64,000 nt of DNA from DATGPD01 sp041398565 (GTDB lineage: Bacteria; Planctomycetota; UBA1135; UBA2386), in assembly GCA_041398565.1 (NCBI GenBank), contig JAWKUN010000005.1, positions 806,001 through 870,000 of the forward strand, read 5' to 3'. The position numbers and the translations under genes are program-made. Shown one piece after another: positions 17,894 through 25,581 of this stretch. The stretch's first letter is position 1. Each line of letters starts with the position of its first letter. The notes under the pieces are model-generated. The model searched no databases. It was given only the letters and a program-made list of their open reading frames with translations, and was not told the origin of the DNA.

Positions 17894-19732
17894 TCACTCT
17901 TCGAGGGCAGCGTGGCTGGACGAAGACTGCAGATCGTCCGCGCACTTCTTTCCCAGCCAGCCGCGGCGAAGCGCGTCTTGCTCGGCAGAGCTACCTGAAG
18001 CCACGTCGATGCGGTAGCCGGTGTTCGCCTCGCCGGACTCGAGCGTGACGTGACGCTCGAGGATGCGGCCACGGCGGGCGACGAGCACCGAGCACGGCTG
18101 GTGTCCACGGGGGATGGCTCGCAGGATCTCGTCCAAGGCAGCGTTTGTGGCGCGCAGCCCACCCACAGCCAGGATCTCGTCGCCGGCCGCCACACCACCC
18201 CGCGCCGCTGGTCCCGAGCGCGACACCGAAGCGACGATCGTCGTCCCGGCCTGAAGCTGGATCCCCAGATATGGCGGCCGATCTGCGGTCAGTGGCATCC
18301 GCACCAGGTCGAGGCCCAGGGGGCGCAGCGCGGCGGCGAAGTCGGGGTCGAACGGCTGCCGCACCAGGCTGTCGACCAAGGTGGCGAGATCGGAGCCCGC
18401 CGCATCGGTGAGCGCCGCGACCACATCGTCGTACGTGTAGCCGCGACCTCGCAGGTAGGTTCGCTTCCACAGCAGTTGCATGGCGTCGTCGAGGCCGCGT
18501 ACGCCGCGCGTGCGCACGCGGATCTCGAGATCGAGGCAGAGGGCCGCCAAGCCGCCGTTGACGTAGTAGCTCTGCGAACTGTTGCGCGAGTCCTCGTCGG
18601 GTCGATACAGCTTGATCCATGCGTCATAGCTGGCATCGGCGAGCGGATGCACGAGGCGACCCGGCGTGCGATGGGCATCAGCGATGTTGTCGGCGACGGT
18701 CTGCAGGTACTTGCGCGCGGACACGACACCTGCCCTGCAGCACAAGAGATCGTCGTAGTAGGCGGTGAAGCCCTCGGCCACCCACAGGAGCTGCGTGTGG
18801 TTCTCGGCCTCGTAGTCCACCTGCCAGAGCTCCTCCGGACGCAGGCGCTTGACGTTGAACACATGGAAGAACTCGTGCGCCACCAACCCCATGAAGTCGC
18901 GATAGCCACGCGGGCTGGTGAGGTTCGTGCGCGGAGCGAGGAGCACCGATCCATCCGCGTGCTCCAATCCTCCATGGCCCCGGTCGCTGAGCAGGGTCAA
19001 GAAGTCGTAGCGCTCGTACGGCAGCGACTCGACTCCGAACACGCGCATCGCCTGGGTGACGATCTCTGCGGTGTCGGCAGCCAGGCCGGTGGGCAGCTCC
19101 AAGCCAGCGAGGTCGTCGAAGACGAAGCGATGTGGCCGCCCCGCGACGTCGAAGTCCACGACGCGTGCGTCGGCGGAACAGAGCACCGGGCAGTCGACGA
19201 GCTGGTCGAGACCGGCCACGGAATAGCGCACCCGGCTCTGCTCGGACTCGAGTGGCAACCAGGTCCAGACGCTCCACCCGTCGGGCAACGCGAGGTCGAT
19301 GGTCGCACCGGCGTCGCGCTCGCCGACAGGCCACAGGAACAGGCACGCCCCGTTCCAGAATGCGTGGTCCTCGGTCAGGTCTGCGGTGCGGACGGTCAGC
19401 TCGTGAGCGAAGACCGTGTAGTCGATCCGCAGCCGTCGAGTCGAGGGCGCAACTCGGAAGCGGTAGCGGTTCTTCGCCGACTTGCACCAGGTCGCGGCCT
19501 GCCCCGTTACCGGGTCGCAAGCACGCAGCTCGCCGAGGTGCCGCTGGTATTCGCGGATCAGATAGCTCCCCGGTGTCCATACCGGCAGGAACAGCTCGAG
19601 ATCGCCCCCATGCGGGTGCACGTCCATCTCGAGGGCGACGGCGAAGCGGTGGTCGCGACCGCGACGCGCGTCCAGGAGGTAGCGCAGGTGCGTCAAGGGC
19701 GCAAATCCTGGCGGCCACGTCCACCGATGCAA
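17894..19732 (-). CDS. M61-family (glycyl aminopeptidase-like) zinc metallopeptidase with PDZ domain
   Basis: 612 residues. The N-terminal beta-rich M61 domain is followed by the family motif GGLEH (254-258), the zinc site HEFFH (286-290) and WVAEGFTAYYDD, whose Glu is the third ligand; a helical domain then leads to a C-terminal PDZ domain (PYLGIQLQAG..., about 490-570). Known M61 enzymes are aminopeptidases preferring Gly or Ala. No signal peptide is visible, so a cytoplasmic location is likely. The gene converges with lexA/CDGSH, and only 28 nt separate the stop codons. The tRNA-Arg gene is directly upstream on the same strand and may share its transcript. Confidence 0.88.
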   Translation of the reverse strand: MHRWTWPPGFAPLTHLRYLLDARRGRDHRFAVALEMDVHPHGGDLELFLPVWTPGSYLIREYQRHLGELRACDPVTGQAATWCKSAKNRYRFRVAPSTRRLRIDYTVFAHELTVRTADLTEDHAFWNGACLFLWPVGERDAGATIDLALPDGWSVWTWLPLESEQSRVRYSVAGLDQLVDCPVLCSADARVVDFDVAGRPHRFVFDDLAGLELPTGLAADTAEIVTQAMRVFGVESLPYERYDFLTLLSDRGHGGLEHADGSVLLAPRTNLTSPRGYRDFMGLVAHEFFHVFNVKRLRPEELWQVDYEAENHTQLLWVAEGFTAYYDDLLCCRAGVVSARKYLQTVADNIADAHRTPGRLVHPLADASYDAWIKLYRPDEDSRNSSQSYYVNGGLAALCLDLEIRVRTRGVRGLDDAMQLLWKRTYLRGRGYTYDDVVAALTDAAGSDLATLVDSLVRQPFDPDFAAALRPLGLDLVRMPLTADRPPYLGIQLQAGTTIVASVSRSGPAARGGVAAGDEILAVGGLRATNAALDEILRAIPRGHQPCSVLVARRGRILERHVTLESGEANTGYRIDVASGSSAEQDALRRGWLGKKCADDLQSSSSHAALEE

Positions 19733-19747
19733 CCCCGCGGCGGGAGT

Positions 19748-19824
<77 letters not shown>

Positions 19825-20338
19825 TGGCCGAACGACCGCCTTGCGACACAGCGGCAGAAGGCTCGGGTGGCGCGCACTCTACGTGGACAAGGCCGTTTTG
19901 CAACAGCGCCCGAAGGCCAGAGTGCCTCGGGATCGCACGAACGACCGCGTGATGCGACTGCCCATCTTGGGATGTCTGGCGCGCCCCTTCCGCCGATGGC
20001 GTCGCTGCGCTGCCGCCCATCGCCACACCCGCCCTGCGGCAGTGCGCGCCGTCCACGACAGCGAGTCGCACGTCAAGTGTCCAGCTTGGAGGAGTCACGA
20101 CCACCGGCCCGGGTATCCGGGCGCCCGTGACGGCCAACGACGCCGGTATTCTCCAGAGCGAAATCACTCGGTCGCTGGATGGCCGCCTCCCCCCGGTGAC
20201 CGAGCCTCGTTCCGAGACTACCCGATGACAGCCCCCGGGTCGAAAGCGCCCTCCAGGGGTGTGATCTCCGGCGATCGACGCTAGACTTCCATGACCTCTC
20301 TCCCTTGGTCCGTCCCAGGCACCCATAGCGGAGTATCG
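19825..20338. other. Intergenic region, nothing recognised
   Basis: About 510 bases contain the promoter side of tRNA-Arg (minus) and of the secreted calcium-binding-repeat protein (plus). No conserved ORF, hairpin with T-run or repeat shared with the rest of the window was noticed; long minus-strand frames here are shadows continuing from the genes to the right. Confidence 0.5.
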
Positions 20339-21256
20339 ATGATCAGAAGGCCATATCTCGTGGGAAGTACCGTGCTCGCTGCGTGCATCGCGGCGCTGTG
20401 CACTCCCCACGGATCGAGCAATCGCAACACCGACGTGTTGCACGCGATGGCATTCGACCCCTTCCAAGACTCGGACGGCGATCTGCTCCCCGATGCTCTG
20501 GAGTGGGTCACGCTCTCGAGCCCAACGTCCGCCGATTCCGATCACGACGGCCGAGACGACTTCCTCGAAGCTGTGCAGTACACGTCGATGAACGCGGCAA
20601 CGCCGCCGTTGCCCATCGACCAAGAGATGCGCGTGGTGCTCTCCTCGCTGCCCGACCCCGGCACCGGCGAGCGCTACATCTGGCTGCACTGCCTGTTCCG
20701 CTTCGCTTCCGGCCAGATGGACCTGCAGTGGTTCATGCCGTTCCTGTCGACGAACGAAGGCGTGCAGGTGCCGATCTCGAGCTTGTTCGGCAGCTCGCCG
20801 ATGAACATCCGTGTGCGACCGCACCCCACTGAGGGCGCGTATGCCATCGCGACCCTTCGTCTGGCGCGCGCTCGCGACTTCGCCCCCATGTTGCCGTGCA
20901 TGGTGAACGCGCGCGCGAGCATGTCCGGCCGCTTCCTCTCCTCGAGCATCTACGTGTTCCAGAGCTCGGGCGAGATTTCGACCCTCGTACCCGCCGGCAA
21001 GGACACGGCGCGAGGCGTCCTGTTGGGGCAGTCCCTCGCACCGCACGACGGCACCTCCAACTCGTTCTTCGCCGGCAACCGGGTGTGCGCCCAGACCCTG
21101 ATCATCACCGGCCAGGTGCCGGGCGGCTACCTGTGCGAGGTGGACACGTCGCAGTGCCAGCCGGCCAACGGCCTGCGGTGCAACACTGACTGCCCGACCC
21201 TCGTCGGCCGGATCATGATCGCCCCGGACGGACCGGGGGCCATCACTGGCGGGTGA
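20339..21256 (+). CDS. Secreted protein with thrombospondin type 3-like calcium-binding repeats
   Basis: 305 residues from the ATG at 20339, which has GGAG 5 nt upstream and opens a signal peptide (MIRRPYLVGSTVLAACIAAL). Residues about 40-75 hold two Asp-rich loops, DSDGDLLPDALEW and DSDHDGRDDFLEA, of the thrombospondin-3 calcium-binding type. The rest is a beta-rich region without a family I recognise, with several cysteines near the C-terminus (CEVDTSQCQPANGLRCNTDC) that could form disulfides. The stop overlaps the GTG start of the ECF sigma factor by 4 nt, placing this exported protein in the sigma-factor operon; it could be a ligand, a cargo or part of the sensed structure. Confidence 0.75.
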   Translation: MIRRPYLVGSTVLAACIAALCTPHGSSNRNTDVLHAMAFDPFQDSDGDLLPDALEWVTLSSPTSADSDHDGRDDFLEAVQYTSMNAATPPLPIDQEMRVVLSSLPDPGTGERYIWLHCLFRFASGQMDLQWFMPFLSTNEGVQVPISSLFGSSPMNIRVRPHPTEGAYAIATLRLARARDFAPMLPCMVNARASMSGRFLSSSIYVFQSSGEISTLVPAGKDTARGVLLGQSLAPHDGTSNSFFAGNRVCAQTLIITGQVPGGYLCEVDTSQCQPANGLRCNTDCPTLVGRIMIAPDGPGAITGG

Positions 21257-21942
21257 CAGGTCGTCAGTCGAGCGGTCGTTTCCGGAACCGGTCGGGGAAC
21301 AAGTCCGGCCCAGCGGCGCGTCCAAAGGCCGTGCACGAGCCACCGCGCGATCCTGACGCCGAGCTCGTCCGAGCCTGCGGCGACCCGAATTCGGACGCCT
21401 TCGAGCTCGCGTTCGAGACCCTGTACACCCGCTATCGCGACCGGGTCTACGGGATCGCCTATCGCATCACCGGCAACTCGGTAGACGCCCTCGATGCGGA
21501 GCAAGAGGCCTTCGCACTGCTGTTTCGCAAGATTTCGGCGTTCCGCTTCGGCTCGCTGTTCTCGACCTGGCTGTTCCGCCTGGTGGTGAACTGCAGCATC
21601 GACGTCGTTCGCTCGCGCTGTGCACGGCGCCAGGCAGTCGAGCTGGGCTCCGTGCCCGAACACGAGAGTCCGGTCGGCGACGAGGTCGACCCGCAGGTGT
21701 CCGCCAGCCGCAACGAGCTCGGCGGCTTCGTGCAGGCCGCCCTCAACCGCATCAGTCCGAAACTCCGGGCTGTCCTCGCGCTGCGCTACCTCGAAGGAAT
21801 GAGCTACGAGGAGCTGTGTGACGCGCTCGGAGTCTCGATGGGAACGGTCAAATCCCGCCTGGCACGCGCCCACGTGGCGATGGAGAACGTCTTGCGCCGG
21901 GACCCGGTCCTGCAAACCCATTTCGGAGAAGTCGTCGCATGA
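21253..21942 (+). CDS. ECF-type RNA polymerase sigma factor
   Basis: 229 residues from a GTG that overlaps the previous stop (GTGA). Sigma region 2 (about residues 50-115; YTRYRDRVYGIAYRIT, FSTWLFRLVVNCSIDVVR) and region 4 (about 165-215; LRAVLALRYLEGMSYEEL, GVSMGTVKSRLARA) are clear, and the protein has no sigma-1 or sigma-3 region. It should direct RNA polymerase to stress or envelope promoters when freed from its anti-sigma factor. The next gene overlaps by 4 nt and encodes a membrane protein suitable as that partner. The N-terminal 30 residues are basic and unstructured. Confidence 0.9.
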   Translation: MTGRQSSGRFRNRSGNKSGPAARPKAVHEPPRDPDAELVRACGDPNSDAFELAFETLYTRYRDRVYGIAYRITGNSVDALDAEQEAFALLFRKISAFRFGSLFSTWLFRLVVNCSIDVVRSRCARRQAVELGSVPEHESPVGDEVDPQVSASRNELGGFVQAALNRISPKLRAVLALRYLEGMSYEELCDALGVSMGTVKSRLARAHVAMENVLRRDPVLQTHFGEVVA

Positions 21943-22499
21943 CCAGTCGACCCAACTCGTTTCGATCGCTTCGGGAAGCCATCCGGCGCCAGTTGCAGGC
22001 AGGTTCGGCCCCATCCTGCGACCCTCTCGATCGGCAGATCGCGGACCGTGTCCAACGCGTGGGCCGAGCGCTGAGGACGAGGCCGATTGCCCCCGGAACG
22101 CTCCAGACTTCGGAGTTCCTGGGGCGCATCTACGAGCGCGCAGAGCGAGATTCCGCCGCTGCGATCGGCGCTTCGACCTTGCGTCTGGCCTTCACCCCGA
22201 TGAGAGCCCCGCGCGATGTCACCTGGATCGAGCCGAGCGAGGCCTCCGACGTTGCCGAACTCATGAGCGTGGTGCCCGAGACCGGAGCGCCGCGTCGCGC
22301 CGCCTGGGGCACCCGCCCAATGCCGTCGTCCCCACGACGCGGGCTGCTGGCCTGCGCCGCCGCAATCATCGTCAGCGTAGGCGCTTTCGCCGTTTTCCGC
22401 GGAACATCGCAGCCTCCCGAACTCGTCTTCCGGGTCAGCGACGAACCACTGTCGCAGGAGAACTGCACAGTTTTCCTGCTCGACGTGGCCGCTCGCTAG
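21939..22499 (+). CDS. Single-pass membrane protein, probable anti-sigma factor
   Basis: 186 residues. The cytoplasmic N-terminal part (about 135 residues) is helical and charged, followed by one hydrophobic segment (GLLACAAAIIVSVGAFAVF, about 140-158) and a short external tail. This is the architecture of RseA-type anti-sigma factors, but no ZAS zinc motif (HxxxCxxC) is present, so identification rests on topology, the 4-nt overlap with the sigma gene and the RseB-like gene next downstream. It probably holds the sigma factor at the membrane until cleaved or released. Confidence 0.65.
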   Translation: MTSRPNSFRSLREAIRRQLQAGSAPSCDPLDRQIADRVQRVGRALRTRPIAPGTLQTSEFLGRIYERAERDSAAAIGASTLRLAFTPMRAPRDVTWIEPSEASDVAELMSVVPETGAPRRAAWGTRPMPSSPRRGLLACAAAIIVSVGAFAVFRGTSQPPELVFRVSDEPLSQENCTVFLLDVAAR

Positions 22500-22575
22500 C
22501 AAACGAAGCCGCACCTCTCCATCCTCTTCTCTCTCTCCTCTCCGTCCGCGTCGACGCCACAGACGCTCGTCACCC

Positions 22576-23613
22576 ATGCACTCGTCCCCGGGAATCCTCG
22601 CGCGGCTCGGCCGGCTCGCGGTCGTCGGGATTCTCGGGGCACGAGCCTTGTCGGCCCAGCTGCCGGACGACCTTGCCCAGCTGGTGCTCGAACGCGTCGA
22701 GACCGCGATCGAGTCAATCGACTACCGAGCGACCCAGACACGGCGGATCCGCGGCTCGTTCTCGGGATACGGTCAAGGCGGCGAAATGGTGGGTGCCGTC
22801 GAGACGATGCTCCACCGTGCCGGTAGCGGACCGGACGGCGACCGCTTCTCCATCGAGCTTCGAGGAATCGAAGGGCGTGCTCTGTCGGCGCCGGAGCTCC
22901 AGCAGCGACAGCAGGTCTACCGCGGGCAGGCCGACTACCTCTTCCGCTTCCAGAGTTTCCGCGTCTTCGACGTCGAGAGAGCCAGCCACAACTACTCGGT
23001 TCACTTGTTGGGCGAAGGGCCGTTGCGCGCCCAGCGCCACACCAACCGCATCGCGGTGGTGAGCCGGACCGCCGACCGTCCTAGCTGGCTGCTCGATCTC
23101 GACGCAGCGCGCGGCTTCCCTCTCTACGGAGCCCAATTCTCACCCGCGGGCCGACTCGTCGGTGAGCTCGAGGTCGCCAGCATCTCGTTCGGCGCGGCTG
23201 CGCAGGTGCCGATCGACGACGCTTGGGTATGGACCCCGCGCCTCGGCGTCGAGTCGTTCCCCTCGTTCGAACAGGCCGCCAGTCGGGCCGCACGCGTCGT
23301 CAGCTTGCCGCTCGCCAACGAGTCCATCGGTGCCGGCTACTCGTTCCACCACGCGCGTGTGGTGACCAATCCGATCACCGGCGAGCAGTCGATCGTGCAG
23401 GCGTTCGACGACGGGATCGACTCCGTGTTCGTCACCCAACGGGCAACGACTCCGTCGCAGTCCAACGGCCACACCGCGCGCTACTACTCGGACGCGGGCG
23501 TCTTCCAGTGCGCGTTCCAGCATCAGGCCACCGAGTTCGTGGTCGTCGGACGCAACTCGAGCCTGCGCGAGATGGCGATCCGCATCTATCGCCTGGCCGT
23601 CGCATCGATGTAG
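22576..23613 (+). CDS. RseB/MucB-like periplasmic regulator of sigma activity
   Basis: 345 residues with a signal peptide (about 1-27, ending ALSAQ). The N-terminal LolA-like domain includes NRIAVVSRTADRPSWLLDLD and then GFPLYGAQFSPAGRLVGELE, matching the 'LWLD..TGLLL...G.LE' pattern of RseB/MucB. The C-terminal part has QAFDDGIDSVFVTQRAT and ATEFVVVGRNSS, the counterpart of RseB's 'SDGLASVSVF...VTVVGEVP' domain. RseB binds the periplasmic part of RseA and shields it from proteolysis until lipopolysaccharide or lipoprotein signals release it. The order sigma - anti-sigma - RseB repeats rpoE-rseA-rseB, supporting the assignment. Alignment is by eye. Confidence 0.65.
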   Translation: MHSSPGILARLGRLAVVGILGARALSAQLPDDLAQLVLERVETAIESIDYRATQTRRIRGSFSGYGQGGEMVGAVETMLHRAGSGPDGDRFSIELRGIEGRALSAPELQQRQQVYRGQADYLFRFQSFRVFDVERASHNYSVHLLGEGPLRAQRHTNRIAVVSRTADRPSWLLDLDAARGFPLYGAQFSPAGRLVGELEVASISFGAAAQVPIDDAWVWTPRLGVESFPSFEQAASRAARVVSLPLANESIGAGYSFHHARVVTNPITGEQSIVQAFDDGIDSVFVTQRATTPSQSNGHTARYYSDAGVFQCAFQHQATEFVVVGRNSSLREMAIRIYRLAVASM

Positions 23614-23900
23614 GACGCGGCGGCTCAGCGCCGCAGGAATCGCCCTCGCACGGCGCCGCCCCCCTACAGCGTCGCGCGTGTGCACCACCGTCGCCGACCC
23701 GCGACGCGCCCGTCTCGCCAAAACGACGGATCCCGGCCTGCCGGTAGGGCGAGGATCGCTCCCCCGTCAGCCATGAGCGCCCTGGCAGCGGGCGAAGCGT
23801 CGACGACACATCGGCGAGCCGAGTTGGCACGCGCGGTGCTCCTCTCCTGATTGTGCGCAACGCGGCGCGCGACCACGAAGGCCATCTACGCAACTGCCCA

Positions 23901-24353
23901 ATGGATTCCGCTCCTGACCGTCGATCCGACTCCAGCCGCTCGCCGAGCCCGACGTCTCCCGAGTACCGCGCCAAGCTGCTGACGAAGCTCAACTGCCTCA
24001 TCGCGGTGCTGGAGGTCGCGATCACCAAGATCACGCGCAGCATGGACCTACCTGGCGCCAACGAGGACCGACTCGTCAAGATCCGCGCCAACCTCGAGAA
24101 CACCCTGGCCATCTGCGCGCGGGCCAAACAGACGCTGGAGAAGAGCCTCTCCACCGCCATCGCCCCGCCGAAGCCGACTCCTCAGCTCCCCGGCCCCGTC
24201 GAGTCGGGTCGTCCGCGCATGACCTACCGTGACTACGTCGAGCTGACGAGCATCACCGAATACCGGAAGTTCAAGGCCATGGCTCCGATCTCGCCGACGG
24301 AACTCGCCGCAATCGACCTGGACGACCTCGTCAAGCGACTGCAGAACTTCTGA
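23901..24353 (+). CDS. Small hypothetical protein
   Basis: 150 residues from the ATG at 23901 (the frame is open to 23853 and the start is uncertain). No family is recognised. The central region (about 25-90) is predicted helical with KLLTKLNCLIAVLEVAITKI and NLENTLAICARAKQTLEK, followed by a proline-rich linker and a second helical part with MTYRDYVELTS. There is no signal peptide or membrane segment. It is followed by a strong intrinsic terminator, which supports it being a real transcription unit. The 287 bases separating it from the RseB-like gene suggest a separate promoter. Confidence 0.6.
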   Translation: MDSAPDRRSDSSRSPSPTSPEYRAKLLTKLNCLIAVLEVAITKITRSMDLPGANEDRLVKIRANLENTLAICARAKQTLEKSLSTAIAPPKPTPQLPGPVESGRPRMTYRDYVELTSITEYRKFKAMAPISPTELAAIDLDDLVKRLQNF

Positions 24354-24395
24354 CTCGAACTCCTGATTCCACGACAACCTCCTCCACTCTGCCAC

Positions 24396-24431
24396 GCGCG
24401 GCCGTCGCTGGACGACGGCCGCGCTTTTTTT
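24396..24431 (+). terminator. Intrinsic (Rho-independent) terminator
   Basis: GCGCGGCCGTCG and CGACGGCCGCGC form a perfect 12-bp stem with a CTGGA loop (24396-24424), directly followed by seven T residues (24425-24431). It lies 43 nt after the hypothetical gene's stop and faces the convergent thioredoxin-like gene, whose stop is only a few bases beyond. Confidence 0.92.
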
Positions 24432-24435
24432 GCGC

Positions 24436-25488
24436 CTACTGAATCGCGCCGACGACGGCCGCGAACAGCTCGTCCTGGGTACCGCTGGCCTCGCGCAGGA
24501 TCAGCTTGCCCTCGGCATCGAACACCAGGAAGAGCGGGATCCCGGTGAACAGGTAGATCTTCTTCTGCAGCCCCATGCTCGCGGCGAAGGCCCGGTAGCT
24601 GACCGAGTTCTTCTTCATGAACTCCTTGATCGCCACGTCCTTGACCGCCGGATCCTTGCTCCGCTCGAAGCTCGCCGCGATGACGTGCGCCCGCTCGCCG
24701 AGCTCGACTCGGATGCGCTCGATGAGCTTGGCGGTGTTGACGGCCTCCGAATCCCAGGTGGTGGTCAACGCCAAGACCACCGGCTTGCCGCCCAACTCCT
24801 TGAACCGGAGCTTGCCGCCGTCGACGTCGAGTGCCTCGAAGTCGAATCCCGTGTCGCCCTGCCCCGGCTTGTAGATGGCCCCGGCCGGGATGTCGACGTC
24901 TTCCTCGACGACCTCCTCGCCTGGCTCGCCTTCTGCTTCCTGCGGCTCCGGCGGCGGCGGTGCCACGGGCTTGGCCGTCGGTAGATCGTCGGTCGGTAGG
25001 CCCAGCTCGGTGGCGACCCAGCGCTCGATCTCGACCTCGCTACCGGGCTCGAACCCGACCATCAGATGGTCGAACTGCAGGCCCTTGTGGAAGAAGAGGA
25101 TGGTGGGGTAGCCGCGGAAGTCGGGGATCAGGCGCTGCTCGGCCGGCGTCCCGAGCGCCAGGTGGTAGGTCAGCCCCTTCTCGCTGGCGAACTTGCGCAC
25201 GCGCTCGGCCTGCTCTCGCTGCGATCCACTACCCTCGTAGTTCAGCCCGACGATCTCGAGGCCGTGGTGCTTGTACTTGGCGTACATCCGCTGCAGGTGC
25301 GGCACGGCTTCCCGGCACGGCGGACACCACGTGCCCCACAGGTCGACGATCAGGACGTTTTCCGCGAAGTCCTGTGCGCGCACCTTGCCGCCCCCGAGCT
25401 TGTCGAGCTCGAAGGTGAAGTTGTCGATCTTCTGCGCCGCGGCCGTGGCCGTGAGCAGGGAGAACAGGATCGTCATCCGCATGTGCAT
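24436..25488 (-). CDS. Exported thioredoxin-like protein with two thioredoxin-fold domains
   Basis: 350 residues from the first of three close ATGs (25488, 25482, 25476), all in front of a signal peptide ending TATAAAQ. Domain 1 (about 20-155) is TlpA/ResA-like with the redox site WCPPC. A Pro/Glu-rich linker (PPPPEPQEAEGEPGEEVVEE) leads to domain 2 (about 215-345), which keeps the fold (FTGIPLFLVFDAEGKL) but has TTWDSE in place of CxxC and so is probably not redox-active. It likely reduces or isomerises disulfides, or matures cytochromes, in the periplasm. It is divergent from the giant TPR gene across a 93-bp shared promoter region. Confidence 0.85.
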   Translation of the reverse strand: MHMRMTILFSLLTATAAAQKIDNFTFELDKLGGGKVRAQDFAENVLIVDLWGTWCPPCREAVPHLQRMYAKYKHHGLEIVGLNYEGSGSQREQAERVRKFASEKGLTYHLALGTPAEQRLIPDFRGYPTILFFHKGLQFDHLMVGFEPGSEVEIERWVATELGLPTDDLPTAKPVAPPPPEPQEAEGEPGEEVVEEDVDIPAGAIYKPGQGDTGFDFEALDVDGGKLRFKELGGKPVVLALTTTWDSEAVNTAKLIERIRVELGERAHVIAASFERSKDPAVKDVAIKEFMKKNSVSYRAFAASMGLQKKIYLFTGIPLFLVFDAEGKLILREASGTQDELFAAVVGAIQ

Positions 25489-25581
25489 GTGTGTCGCGCT
25501 GCTCCGTCGGGAACCTCTCGCGACGCTATCATCGGCCCTTCCCCCGGCTTTGGAAAGCGGCCCCACCTGCTCGGCGTGCGC

